Source: CAAFZY01 sp964410325
GTDB taxonomy: Bacteria; Pseudomonadota; Alphaproteobacteria; RF32; CAG-239
Direction of reading: 5' to 3'
DNA: 64,000 nucleotides
Assembly (NCBI GenBank): GCA_964410325.1
Contig: CAYPFN010000003.1
Coordinates: 43,333 to 107,332 of the forward strand
Of the stretch, positions 8,925 through 17,550 are shown one piece after another. Positions within the stretch are counted from its first letter, which is position 1. Each line of letters opens with the position of its first letter. Both the position numbers and the translations under genes were made by a program. The notes below the pieces were generated by a model, which was not told where the DNA came from, ran no database searches, and worked only from the letters and a program-made list of their open reading frames with translations.

Positions 8925-9884
8925 CTAATTTTCCGTATCGGTAGCTGCAACACCCGCCATAATATCTGGTAGCGTACCGATAGCCTTTTTACGTTTCAGT
9001 TTATTGACAAATTTAATGGAACGTTGGGCATCCCATTTCTTCTTACCCTCTTCATGTTGAAAAATCTGCTTATAGATTTCAATCGCCTGGTCAAACTCAG
9101 ACAATTTCGTCAAACAAGAAGCCAATCCGTCATACATCTTATGATGATAACTCCCGCCAACCAGCGTTTGCGCTTTTTTATAACATTTCAGGGCATCTTT
9201 AAACTTAAACATTTTTTGATAAACAAAACCGATACTTATCCACGCCTGAATTTCATTACTGTTGATATTCAGAATCTTGGTAAAACATTTTAAAGCTGAA
9301 TCATTATCACCCATCAACTGATAGGTAACGCCAATACCGTTCCATGCCTTAACATTGCTTTTATCGGAAGATAGAACTTTTTTGAAAAAAGCGATTGAAC
9401 GGTCATATTGTTTCAATTTTTGCAACGTCACAGCTATACTGAGAAGAGTCTGCGGATGTTTGTTGTCAATTTTCATAGCCTGTTCCAAAACATCCAAAGC
9501 TTCTTTAAATAAAAACATATGCTGCAAAGCAATTGCCTTGCCGTTTAAGGCTTCCAAAGATGTCTTATCTATAGCAAAAGCCTCGTCAAAACAGGCTATA
9601 GCCTCTTTATAAAGGCCACGCATGCTCAGAGTAACACCTTTATTATTCAAAACTTCAACTGATTGGGGATTAATTGTCAGCGCTTTATTAAAACACTCAA
9701 CGGCTTCAGTATATTTGCTCATTTTCTGAAAGGCAAAACCTTTAGAATTAATCGCCTTCCAAGAATCGGGCTGTTCTTTGATAACTTCATCAAACTGCGC
9801 AACAGCTTCTTTGTACATACCGCTGTCTAATAACTCTTGCCCTCTTTTATAGGCATTATTTTCATTCATTTTAACCATATTCAT
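8925..9884 (-). CDS. Tetratricopeptide repeat protein
   Basis: This 319-residue soluble protein consists of about eight consecutive TPR units from roughly residue 10 to 285, with recurring patterns such as AVAQFDEVIKEQPDSWKAIN, AVECFNKALTINPQ and AIACFDEAFAID. TPR arrays are protein-protein docking scaffolds. No signal peptide or catalytic domain accompanies them. The start is ambiguous: three Met codons lie within the first six residues, and GGAAAAG directly precedes the first. It is transcribed alone or with the possible remnant downstream. Confidence 0.88.
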   Translation of the reverse strand: MNMVKMNENNAYKRGQELLDSGMYKEAVAQFDEVIKEQPDSWKAINSKGFAFQKMSKYTEAVECFNKALTINPQSVEVLNNKGVTLSMRGLYKEAIACFDEAFAIDKTSLEALNGKAIALQHMFLFKEALDVLEQAMKIDNKHPQTLLSIAVTLQKLKQYDRSIAFFKKVLSSDKSNVKAWNGIGVTYQLMGDNDSALKCFTKILNINSNEIQAWISIGFVYQKMFKFKDALKCYKKAQTLVGGSYHHKMYDGLASCLTKLSEFDQAIEIYKQIFQHEEGKKKWDAQRSIKFVNKLKRKKAIGTLPDIMAGVAATDTEN

Positions 9885-9963
9885 CTCTTTTCCATAAGTT
9901 CCAAAATAATTATGAGCAAAATTCTATCATGATAAATCTTTTATGTCAAGTTTTGAAATATCC

Positions 9964-10908
9964 TTAAATCGGCCTCAAATGTATATAAATAGGTAAATCT
10001 GTGCGTATTTCTCTATAACGGCAATTAAATTTTGCACAAAATTTTCGAAGAATTTGCCTTTTTTGGATAAAATATTGCTGATATGCCTCATTAAAAAAAT
10101 CACCATTGCTGACAAGTAGCTGTTTTCGCCCATCATATTGCGCCAAATACTCTCCGAATGGTGGGGCTTTTTCTTCCAGCGTATCAAAAATATTAACTAT
10201 AAAAACCTCATTATTTTTTGCCAACCTGGCAATTTCACGCTCTTCCTCTGGCGTAAAATTTCCAAAACTGCTGACGATAAAAACAATTGCCCGTTGACTG
10301 ATTTTTTTATGAAAAAGCTGTAAAGACTTTGTCATTTTTTCCGATACTGTCTCATTATTCAGGCTTGTGGCGACAATTTTCTCAATCTTTTTTAAAATCG
10401 CCAGCAGATTCCCCTGCGTTCTTTTTGATTCAAATAAGCGTGTCTGCTTTCCGTTATAAACTGCCGCCCCAAAGCGATCGCGGTTTTCTAGAGCAAACCA
10501 CCCTAAAAGCGCTGCCGTTTTAGCAGCCGTGACCGCTTTCAACTCATGTTTGGTAGCAAACATCATCTTTGGTGACAAATCAAGCCAGACATACACCTCA
10601 CGATCTTTTTCTTCCGTATAAAGTTTGGTAAACGGCTGGTTTTTGCGCGCTGTCACCCGCCAGTCAATATCCCGTACATCATCACCGTAATTATAGGCAC
10701 GCACTTCCGCAAACTCCATGCCACGCCCTTTAAAAGCCGAACGCGCATCACCTGACTGCAAAGAGGTTTTATCAAGTTTTAAATCTTTCAAATACGGAAC
10801 ATATCGGCGCATTTTTGCCAATTCGCGAAATTGTACCGTTAATTCGCTTAATCCCAACTTTTTTCGACGGATTTTCCACCAGCGGGCTATGTCGGCTATT
10901 TTAACCAC
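9964..10908 (-). CDS. DUF58-domain protein partner of MoxR
   Basis: This 314-residue protein contains the DUF58 signature (GRGMEFAEVRAYNYGDDVRDIDWRVTARKNQP split around residues 65-100) followed by a von Willebrand A-like fold (YVWLDLSPKM, IVFIVSSFGNF). The family works with MoxR AAA+ ATPases, probably in chaperoned maturation or metal insertion of membrane-linked complexes. It lies 8 bases after the moxR gene, the classic pair. No N-terminal membrane segments are seen, unlike some longer DUF58 proteins. No partner BatA/BatB genes follow. Confidence 0.9.
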   Translation of the reverse strand: MVKIADIARWWKIRRKKLGLSELTVQFRELAKMRRYVPYLKDLKLDKTSLQSGDARSAFKGRGMEFAEVRAYNYGDDVRDIDWRVTARKNQPFTKLYTEEKDREVYVWLDLSPKMMFATKHELKAVTAAKTAALLGWFALENRDRFGAAVYNGKQTRLFESKRTQGNLLAILKKIEKIVATSLNNETVSEKMTKSLQLFHKKISQRAIVFIVSSFGNFTPEEEREIARLAKNNEVFIVNIFDTLEEKAPPFGEYLAQYDGRKQLLVSNGDFFNEAYQQYFIQKRQILRKFCAKFNCRYREIRTDLPIYIHLRPI

Positions 10909-10916
10909 TTTTCCCT

Positions 10917-11906
10917 CTATGGCAAAGGTACCGCTTTAAGCAATGCCGCAATTACGTCATCGGTGCTTAATTCTTCAGCCTGAGCCTCAAAACTCAAAAT
11001 AATCCGGTGCCGCAAAACATCATAAACCACAGCATGAATATCTTCTGGCGTCACAAAATCGCGTCCTTCCAACCAGGCATTAATTTTAGAACACTTATCC
11101 AAAGCAATTGTCGCCCGCGGGCTGGCACCGTAACGCACCATACCTTCCAAAGCGCTGTCATATTTTTCCGGATGGCGGGTAGCCATAACCAACTGAATAA
11201 GATATTCTTCCACCGCTTCCGATGTATGCACCAACAAAACCTCCTGTTGTGCCGATAAAATTTCCTCAATCGTCATTTTCTGCACTGGTTCAAGATAATC
11301 TGCCCAGCAGGCTTTATCATCACCGCAAGCTAAATCTTCGCGACGGACAATTTTCAAAATCTTCTTTTCGGTTACAGCATCTGGTTGGTCAATTTTAATA
11401 TACATCAAAAAGCGATCCAGCTGCGCTTCTGGCAAATTATAAGTTCCCTCATGCTCAATCGGATTCTGGGTTGCCATCACCATAAACAAATCTGGTAGCA
11501 GGTAACGCTCTCCGCCAACGCTAACTTGCCATTCAGCCATTGCCTCCAAAAGCGCGGACTGCACTTTTGCCGGTGCGCGATTAATTTCATCAGCCAATAC
11601 CAAATTAGCAAACACCGGTCCCTTGCGGAATTCAAACTTTCCAGTTGCCGCCACGTAAATATCGCTACCAGTGATATCCGACGGCAGCAAATCCGGCGTA
11701 AACTGAATACGATTATAATCAGCACTGATACTTTCGGCCAGAGTTTTAATTGCTTTGGTTTTTGCTAATCCCGGCGCGCCTTCAACCAAAGCATGCCCGC
11801 CAGCAAGTAAAGTAATCAACAGTTTCTTGATTAATTCTTCTTGCCCGACAATCCGGCTTTCCATATGTTTTTTCAGTCCGATGACTTTATCTTTTAAATC
11901 CGACAT
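10917..11906 (-). CDS. MoxR-family AAA+ ATPase
   Basis: This 329-residue AAA+ ATPase is of the MoxR/RavA clade. Walker A is GAPGLAKT (about 39-46), Walker B is VLADEINRA, followed by sensor motifs ATQNPIE and the LPEAQLDRF arginine-finger region. MoxR proteins act as chaperone-like ATPases with VWA or DUF58 partners, and the DUF58 gene follows directly. It is divergent from the uvrD-like gene, with about 100 bases between the two starts, presumably holding both promoters. Confidence 0.94.
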   Translation of the reverse strand: MSDLKDKVIGLKKHMESRIVGQEELIKKLLITLLAGGHALVEGAPGLAKTKAIKTLAESISADYNRIQFTPDLLPSDITGSDIYVAATGKFEFRKGPVFANLVLADEINRAPAKVQSALLEAMAEWQVSVGGERYLLPDLFMVMATQNPIEHEGTYNLPEAQLDRFLMYIKIDQPDAVTEKKILKIVRREDLACGDDKACWADYLEPVQKMTIEEILSAQQEVLLVHTSEAVEEYLIQLVMATRHPEKYDSALEGMVRYGASPRATIALDKCSKINAWLEGRDFVTPEDIHAVVYDVLRHRIILSFEAQAEELSTDDVIAALLKAVPLP

Positions 11907-12008
11907 AAAAAAATTCCCTTATAATTGTTCATAAAAACTCTTTCCTTTCATGGAATACTATTCTATATATATGGTGAGTTGACGCAAAAAACAAGAAGTA
12001 TTGCAAAA

Positions 12009-14306
12009 ATGGGCAGCATATTTGATTTAGATGACGGTGTGGCCACCAAAACATATGACAATATCAGCGCCTTACGCCCTGAATTGCCATGGTTAAGCAC
12101 ACTCAATCCGGAACAAAGACAGGCTGTGGAAACAACTGAAGGGCCTTTGTTGGTGCTTTCTGGCGCTGGCACCGGCAAAACTAAAGTTTTAACCACACGT
12201 CTGGCATATCTTTTAGCCACCATGAAAGCTCAAGCCTGGAACTGTCTGGTCGTTACTTTTACCAACCGCGCCGCGCGCGAAATGAAAACCCGCATTCAGG
12301 AAATGATTGGCGACACTGCTGATTCGGTCTGGCTTGGCACATTCCACAGTATTTGCGTTAAAATTCTGCGTGCCCATGCCGAGCTGGCTGGCCTAAAGCC
12401 AAACTTCACCATATTGGGCGAAGACGACCAAAAACGTCTGATTAAACACATTTTAGAAGCGGAAGGCATTGATGAAAAAAAATATCCGCCCCAGGCGTTT
12501 GTTGATAAAATCCAGCGCTGGAAAGATAAAAATTTAACGATTGATAAAATTAACGCCGAATTCAAAGGAAATTTAACGACACTAGTATACCAAAAATATC
12601 AAACCCGTCTGCTGGAACTCAACTGTGTTGATTTTGGCGATATTCTGCTCCATACTTTAAATATTTTACTTAAGAACCCTGATGTTTTGGAAAAATATCA
12701 GACCAAGTTTCGTTACATTATGGTTGATGAGTATCAAGATACCAATGTTACACAATATCTGTTTCTGCGCCTTTTATCCCAAAAGCACCATAATTTATGT
12801 TGCGTTGGCGATGATGATCAATCAATTTATTCTTGGCGTGGCGCCGAAATTGAAAACATTCTGCGCTTTGAAAAAGATTTTACAGATGCTAAAATTATCC
12901 GGCTAGAACGCAATTACCGTTCAACTGGCAATATATTAAAGGCCGCCTCAAACCTCATTAGCCACAACGAAGGCAGATTAGGCAAAACCTTAAAAGTGGC
13001 TGAAAACAGTCCTGCCAATCAGTGTTCAAATGAGCGTATTAAAATTGTCAGCACTTATAACGGCGAAGAAGAGGCTGAATTTGTTACTAATGAAATAGAA
13101 AACTTAAAACGTGGCGGTAACTTTCAATATTCCGATATGGCGGTTCTAGTACGCACCGCCTTTCAGACGCGCGAGTTCGAAGAAAAATTCATCGCTGAGG
13201 CGATTCCTTATCAGGTTATTGGCGGACCAAAGTTTTATGAACGGCAGGAAATCCGCGATTTGTTGGCATATTTCAGAGTAATTGTCCAGCCAGCAGACGA
13301 TTTGGCTTTTGAACGCATTATTAATAAACCCGCACGCGGCATCGGTGCTAAAAGTATAGAAAAATTTTTAGATTATGCCCGCGAACACCATCTTTCCATG
13401 TACGACGCCGTCAAACAAATGCTAAATAACGGCTTAATAAGTGGCAAATCCAAAACCGCTTTAAGCGAATTGATACAACTTTTTGAAGAATGGCGCACAA
13501 CTGTCCAAGCCGTCAATCCAGAAGACTTGGCTTCGCAGGTTTTAGAAGATTCCGGTTATCTAGAAATGCTCAAAAATGATAAATCGGCTGAAGCGCCAGG
13601 ACGCATTGAAAACCTTAAAGAATTGATTGGTGTTATCGGTGATAAGGAAAATTATCCAACACTGGCCGACTTTTTAGAACACGTCAGTTTGGTTATGGAT
13701 AATGACAGCACTATTGATACGAACAAAGTCATGCTCATAACGCTACATTCAGCCAAAGGGCTGGAATTTGAAGTCGTTTTCCTTCCTGGCTGGGAAGATG
13801 GGCTTTTTCCCCATCAGCGCAGTCTGGATGAAGGTGGCAGTAGCGCTTTGGAAGAAGAACGCCGTTTAGCTTATGTCGCTATCACGCGCGCCAAACAGCG
13901 GCTTTATATTTTAACCGCCTATACCCGTCGCATTTATGGTCAGCGGCAAACCAATATTCCCTCTCGATTTTTAAACGAAATTCCCCCCTCTTGCCTGGAA
14001 ATCATCAATCATGCCAACCGTTGTTACGGCGACGGTTATCAAAATTTCAGCAGTTATCAGCAGAAACCGGGAATATCCTCATACAAAGAAACACCACAAA
14101 AAAATTATAAGCCGTCTGCCGAACATGAATATAGTTATGAGCCGACCGACGAATATACCTCGCCACAAAATTTAAAAGGCAGTCGTGTTTATCATGAAAC
14201 TTTCGGCTATGGTTATTTAATGTCAATCGAAGGTGAAAAATGTGAAGTATACTTCGATAAACACGGCCGTAAAAAAATCATGGGCAGTTTTTTAAGAAGA
14301 GCCTAA
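12009..14306 (+). CDS. uvrD: UvrD/PcrA-type superfamily 1 DNA helicase
   Basis: This ATP-dependent 3'-5' helicase (765 residues from the chosen start) serves DNA repair and replication restart. Motifs are Q-motif LNPEQRQAV, Walker A GAGTGKT, VDEYQD (motif II), DDDQSIYSWRGA (III), LERNYRS (IV), TLHSAKGLEFEVVF (V) and VAITRAKQRL (VI). A C-terminal Tudor-like tail ends with VYFDKHGRKKIMGSF, as in PcrA/UvrD. I chose ATG 12009 (MGSIFDLDD) because the frame's earlier ATG at 11925 lies almost against the moxR start and its translation is not family-like. Confidence 0.93.
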   Translation: MGSIFDLDDGVATKTYDNISALRPELPWLSTLNPEQRQAVETTEGPLLVLSGAGTGKTKVLTTRLAYLLATMKAQAWNCLVVTFTNRAAREMKTRIQEMIGDTADSVWLGTFHSICVKILRAHAELAGLKPNFTILGEDDQKRLIKHILEAEGIDEKKYPPQAFVDKIQRWKDKNLTIDKINAEFKGNLTTLVYQKYQTRLLELNCVDFGDILLHTLNILLKNPDVLEKYQTKFRYIMVDEYQDTNVTQYLFLRLLSQKHHNLCCVGDDDQSIYSWRGAEIENILRFEKDFTDAKIIRLERNYRSTGNILKAASNLISHNEGRLGKTLKVAENSPANQCSNERIKIVSTYNGEEEAEFVTNEIENLKRGGNFQYSDMAVLVRTAFQTREFEEKFIAEAIPYQVIGGPKFYERQEIRDLLAYFRVIVQPADDLAFERIINKPARGIGAKSIEKFLDYAREHHLSMYDAVKQMLNNGLISGKSKTALSELIQLFEEWRTTVQAVNPEDLASQVLEDSGYLEMLKNDKSAEAPGRIENLKELIGVIGDKENYPTLADFLEHVSLVMDNDSTIDTNKVMLITLHSAKGLEFEVVFLPGWEDGLFPHQRSLDEGGSSALEEERRLAYVAITRAKQRLYILTAYTRRIYGQRQTNIPSRFLNEIPPSCLEIINHANRCYGDGYQNFSSYQQKPGISSYKETPQKNYKPSAEHEYSYEPTDEYTSPQNLKGSRVYHETFGYGYLMSIEGEKCEVYFDKHGRKKIMGSFLRRA

Positions 14307-14506
14307 AAGAAAGACTTAACCCAAATAAAATTAGTTTTCAAAACTTGCCCCTTTCCAGTATCCATAAAAAAGCTAACCATATAATACTCTTTTTACTGGT
14401 GTAAACTTGTGAAGCACAAAAAACTCTTTAACTTTATTAAGAAAATCAAGACCTTTTTTATTATTTAACTGTAATTGAAACTGATTATTTCAACAGATTT
14501 TTTATC

Positions 14507-15589
14507 TTATTGATTATTCAAATAAAAACTTTGCGCCGCAACAAAATCCTGTAAAATTTTACTGCTTTTATACTCCGGACACCATTGCAATATATTAAGC
14601 ATCTGCCTGCGTTCCGGATATTGCCGATTTAGCGCTTGCAACATTTTCCCTTCTTTCTGCCGAACATCCATAATGGCATGCGGTGTATAATCAACATTTT
14701 TTACTTCTGATAAAGTGTAATCATATAACTTTTTCCAATCAACCCATCCTTGCGGATCAAGATATGCCGCCACACCATGAGTTTTTATTTGAATAATCAA
14801 ATTTTTAACCACCTGATAATTACAATTTAAAGCACAGTTCTTGTCATCAAGCAGATTTTCGGAAAGCGCCGCCGATTGAAGCAAAACCAAAGATTCTATC
14901 CGATCAATCAGACTTTCATCGCCAGATTGCACGATCTGAATCATCAAATAAGCCGCCGCACCAGCATAAGCCTGAACATTACCATAAAAACCCGTAATTT
15001 TGCTGATTTTTTCATAATTAAAATTTGTAGCCTTCAGCATAGCTGAAATTTTTTCTTCCGACATACCCTTATCCCGCCACATCCAGGCTTGCCGTTCAAT
15101 ACTGTCAAAATATTCTGGATAAAGATATTTTTCCTGCATAACCTGAAACATTGTCCGGACATTGCCATAAACAGCCATCAGCATATCTGTGTTATTTTCA
15201 AAGGTTTTACCGCAACCTAAAACAGCGATAATATGTTTTTTGCCATCCTCTGATAAAACCGAAAAAACGCTTCCGGCAATTTTTCCTTTATTAAGCGCAG
15301 TCGCCAAATCCGAAGTTATTTTAGCAAGCCTCGCCGGCTGCCGAATTTTTAAAACTTTGGCGACAAAATCAGCGCATTTAGCGGAATTAAATTTCTCCGG
15401 CAATAAAAAATGCACCTGATGTCTGGCGTCATTAATATATGGAAAAAAATGACCGAGGCACCCGGTTATGTATCGACGCAACACTGGCAGAAAAGAAACT
15501 TTTTTCTTTTCTGCAGCCAGATCGGATTCAACATCTCCGGACATTTGTGGCTTTAAACAACAATAAGCGGCAACTTCGGTAAATTCCAT
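14507..15589 (-). CDS. Hypothetical cytoplasmic protein, 360 residues
   Basis: I do not recognise a family. The protein is largely helical and soluble, with no signal peptide or clear membrane segment. It contains HFFPYINDARHQVHFLLPE near residue 45 and a central helical region. The start is set by a textbook AGGAGG site ending 5 bases before ATG 15589 (MEFTEVAAY). An upstream in-frame ATG at 15661 has no such site. It stands alone between uvrD and tRNA-fMet, and no neighbour suggests a role. Confidence 0.72.
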   Translation of the reverse strand: MEFTEVAAYCCLKPQMSGDVESDLAAEKKKVSFLPVLRRYITGCLGHFFPYINDARHQVHFLLPEKFNSAKCADFVAKVLKIRQPARLAKITSDLATALNKGKIAGSVFSVLSEDGKKHIIAVLGCGKTFENNTDMLMAVYGNVRTMFQVMQEKYLYPEYFDSIERQAWMWRDKGMSEEKISAMLKATNFNYEKISKITGFYGNVQAYAGAAAYLMIQIVQSGDESLIDRIESLVLLQSAALSENLLDDKNCALNCNYQVVKNLIIQIKTHGVAAYLDPQGWVDWKKLYDYTLSEVKNVDYTPHAIMDVRQKEGKMLQALNRQYPERRQMLNILQWCPEYKSSKILQDFVAAQSFYLNNQ

Positions 15590-15700
15590 GCAGCCTCCTT
15601 TGACGAACAAATGTATTGTACCACAAATCCCCTTTCTTTTCAAACAATTTTTATCAGTCAATGCTTGTTTTATAAACTCAGAAGCTTATATCAAAATCTG

Positions 15701-15823
15701 TTATGGATAAAAATCACGAAAATCTGGCATCAGCTCATCATCGTCTTTATTTTTGCTCTGACAATCACCTTTTTCAATTAGGAAACAAAAACATATAATA
15801 TTTGTTTTAATCATTGTTATCAT
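15701..15823 (-). CDS. Possible small protein, 40 residues
   Basis: A short open frame encodes a hydrophobic N-terminal stretch (TNIICFCFLIEKGDC) followed by an acidic polar tail (SKNKDDDELMPDFRDFYP). The composition resembles a small lipoprotein or membrane-anchored peptide. The Cys lies where a lipobox might sit, but the preceding EKGD is not a lipobox. There is no strong ribosome site, and a second ATG lies three codons in. It fills most of the 350-base gap ahead of tRNA-fMet, on the same strand as the 360-residue gene. Confidence 0.3.
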   Translation of the reverse strand: MITMIKTNIICFCFLIEKGDCQSKNKDDDELMPDFRDFYP

Positions 15824-15879
15824 ACGACTTTAGCCATGATATTTTTCAATTAATTTTCGCATTTCTTTTTAAAAAATGC

Positions 15880-15908
15880 TTGACAAGCATATATTTAAGG
15901 CGTATACA
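15880..15908 (+). promoter_or_regulatory. Sigma-70 type promoter of tRNA-fMet
   Basis: TTGACA (15880-15885) and TATACA (15903-15908) are separated by exactly 17 bases and lie 31 bases before the tRNA. The -35 box is perfect and the -10 box is one mismatch from consensus. Confidence 0.8.
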
Positions 15909-15939
15909 CAAGCCATCTTAACAAAATAACAATACTCAT

Positions 15940-16016
<77 letters not shown>

Positions 16017-16024
16017 AAGAAAAT

Positions 16025-16060
16025 AAAGAGTTTCAAGAGATTGAAACTCTTTTTATTTTT
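16025..16060 (+). terminator. Intrinsic terminator of tRNA-fMet
   Basis: A 12-base-pair stem (AAAGAGTTTCAA / TTGAAACTCTTT) with a GAGA loop is followed by a T-rich run. It begins 9 bases after the tRNA. Confidence 0.85.
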
Positions 16061-16064
16061 ATCT

Positions 16065-16084
16065 GTTGCCGAACCGTTGCCGAA
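16065..16084 (+). repeat. Short direct repeat behind tRNA-fMet
   Basis: GTTGCCGAA occurs twice with an 11-base period right after the tRNA terminator. A similar paired 9-mer (GTGTATCAC twice) lies in the same position behind tRNA-Trp, next to a live integrase gene. This suggests an old integrase arm site or the head of a lost integrase gene. Confidence 0.4.
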
Positions 16085-16179
16085 ACAAGAACCGTTTTTC
16101 AGATGAAAAAAATACTTGTTCCATTTCAAATTTACTGTCCCTATAATTATCCCATCACCAAGCCAACCTATTATAGGTA

Positions 16180-16248
16180 TAAGGAAAGTTTTGAGAAGTA
16201 GAACAGGCAGGGTATTGCCCTGCCTGTTCAGTTAAAAGACTCTTTATT
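16180..16248 (+). repeat. Hairpin-bearing 68-base repeat, copy 1
   Basis: The stretch starting TAAGGAAAGTTTTGAGAAG contains a perfect 12-bp hairpin (GAACAGGCAGGG, loop TATTG, CCCTGCCTGTTC at 16201-16229). It is about 90% identical to 63909-63977, differing at a handful of positions. Both copies lie in tRNA-linked accessory DNA. It could be a terminator, a small RNA element or the edge of a mobile unit. Confidence 0.75.
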
Positions 16249-16482
16249 TATTGTACGTTAAAACAGCAGGAAGTTGTTTCAGAAATAATAAATCGAGAAC
16301 AAGGTAGTGCTCAACCAAATATTAGTGGAAACGATATAATGTCTATATCTTGTACATACCATGGCAAAAATATCATTGTAGATTTTAACAATATTTGCCG
16401 TCCACATTTTGAAAAAATCATTACTAACCAATATGAAATATCCGGCTTGCACAACTCCGGGATACGCTTCTTCCCAAGTTAA
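16249..16482 (+). pseudogene. Truncated gene remnant, C-terminal part only
   Basis: One frame reads protein-like sequence for about 77 codons (QQEVVSEIINREQG, then SISCTYHGKNIIVDFNN, ending SGIRFFPS) and stops with TAA at 16480-16482. It has no convincing start: the frame enters from the hairpin repeat, and the only ATG, at 16339, lacks a ribosome site. This looks like the 3' end of a gene whose front was lost when the repeat was joined. The family is not recognised. Confidence 0.4.
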
Positions 16483-16583
16483 TGAGTGGCGAAATTGATG
16501 TTTCAAAAGTTAACATTTCGGCTGATAAATCATCATTTAGCATTCTAATTATATTCTGGGAATATAAATATGTAAGCAAGTAA
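16482..16583 (+). CDS. Possible small or truncated protein, 33 residues
   Basis: The ATG overlaps the stop of the preceding remnant (TAATG), a common coupling arrangement. The frame reads MSGEIDVSKVNISADKSSF and then a hydrophobic tail before TAA. The start looks like a genuine protein N terminus, and the abrupt end suggests truncation. No family is recognised. Confidence 0.3.
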   Translation: MSGEIDVSKVNISADKSSFSILIIFWEYKYVSK

Positions 16584-16688
16584 AACTACATCAAAATCTT
16601 AAAGATTGAAATTGCTTGTAATTTGCCTTGTTAACTTGATTTTTACCGTCTATCTGGTTATACTTAGCCAGTTATTGCCAGAGGTATT

Positions 16689-17039
16689 ATGGAATATTTT
16701 GAAGACTATAAAAAGCAGGGGGAACCGGAAAAATCACAAAAGGCTGAAAACTGGGGTGTTACCATTGGTTTACAGCAGGTTGATAATCTGACCCCGTCCA
16801 AATATCTGATTGAAATTGCAAAGGATAATATTGAAGGAAAGATCTCTATTGATGAGGCAGGCGAGCAGATCAGCCAATATTACAAACAAAATCCGGCAAT
16901 AACAACTACAGAATTAGCCCAACTTTTAAATATTTCCCGTCGGGCTGTTGCAAAACAAACTGCCTTATTAAAAGAAAAAGGACTTATTCGTCGTATTGGC
17001 CCGGATAAAGGTGGTCATTGGGAAGTTTTGAATGATTAG
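16689..17039 (+). CDS. VbhA-like / winged-helix protein lacking a Fic core
   Basis: This 116-residue protein has two parts. Residues about 20-62 (WGVTIGLQQVDNLTPSKYL, then DNIEGKISIDEAGEQISQYY) resemble the helical head, often called antitoxin VbhA-like, that precedes Fic domains. Residues about 65-116 form a winged helix (TELAQLLNISRRAVAKQ, wing RIGPDKGGHWEVL) like the tail of many Fic proteins. The catalytic HxFx(D/E)GNGR core expected between them is absent. GAGG precedes ATG 16689. The tyrosine phosphatase gene starts 12 bases downstream. It may be an internally deleted Fic protein now acting as regulator or free antitoxin; that is inference. Confidence 0.6.
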   Translation: MEYFEDYKKQGEPEKSQKAENWGVTIGLQQVDNLTPSKYLIEIAKDNIEGKISIDEAGEQISQYYKQNPAITTTELAQLLNISRRAVAKQTALLKEKGLIRRIGPDKGGHWEVLND

Positions 17040-17051
17040 GAATGAAGTGCA

Positions 17052-17528
17052 ATGATTAAAGTTTTATTTGTTTGCCTTGGGAATATTTGCCGATCGCCGA
17101 TGGCTGAGTTTGTGCTGAAACACATGGTTGCGGAAAAAGGGCTGGCAGATAGTTTTGAAATAGATTCCGCAGCAACGGAAAGTTATAACGAAATGTGTCA
17201 TGCCGGTATTCATCACGGAACAAAACAAATGTTGAAATCCATGCATATACCATTTGAAGAGCATTATTCCCGCCGTATTCGCCCTCATGATTATGCGCGT
17301 TTTGATTATATTTTGGCCATGGATGACAGTAATATTGAAGATATTCAGTCTTTGGTCGGTGTGGATACCGAACACAAAATCTATCGTTTGCTTGATTTTA
17401 CGAAAAATCCGCGTAACATTAAAGATCCATGGTACACTGGTAATTTTGATGAGACCTACTGGGATATTGTTGAAGGCTGTCAGGCTTTTTTAGAGCATCT
17501 GAAAGGAAATTTAAACAATAATCTCTGA
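17052..17528 (+). CDS. Low-molecular-weight protein-tyrosine phosphatase
   Basis: This 158-residue LMW-PTP has its P-loop near the N terminus (Cys8 to Arg14-Ser15 in VCLGNICRSP) and the catalytic general acid in the DPWYTGNFDE segment near residue 128, both intact. Such enzymes dephosphorylate tyrosine on proteins or act in polysaccharide export. No exopolysaccharide genes are near. It follows the VbhA-like gene by 12 bases, so the two are probably cotranscribed. Its last codons lie in a 26-base tandem duplication shared with the convergent regulator gene. Confidence 0.92.
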   Translation: MIKVLFVCLGNICRSPMAEFVLKHMVAEKGLADSFEIDSAATESYNEMCHAGIHHGTKQMLKSMHIPFEEHYSRRIRPHDYARFDYILAMDDSNIEDIQSLVGVDTEHKIYRLLDFTKNPRNIKDPWYTGNFDETYWDIVEGCQAFLEHLKGNLNNNL

Positions 17529-17550
17529 AAGAAAATTTAAACATTAATCT
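17499..17550. repeat. 26-base tandem duplication at a convergent gene junction
   Basis: Two adjacent copies (17499-17524 and 17525-17550) differ at two bases. Copy 1 encodes the phosphatase C terminus and its stop. Copy 2 supplies the stop codon region of the oppositely oriented regulator gene. Confidence 0.85.

Noticed and set aside
11925..12008. N-terminal extension of the uvrD-like gene from ATG 11925
   Set aside because: It would begin 18 bases from the divergent moxR start; the extra sequence is not family-like.
14303..14380. 25-codon minus-strand frame (MVSFFMDTGKGQVLKTNFIW...) between uvrD and the 360-residue gene
   Set aside because: It is protein-like in feel but very short, overlaps the uvrD stop and has no strong ribosome site.
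16606..16791. Open frame with hydrophobic start overlapping the VbhA-like gene
   Set aside because: It overlaps a better-supported gene in another frame, starts with TTG and has no ribosome site.
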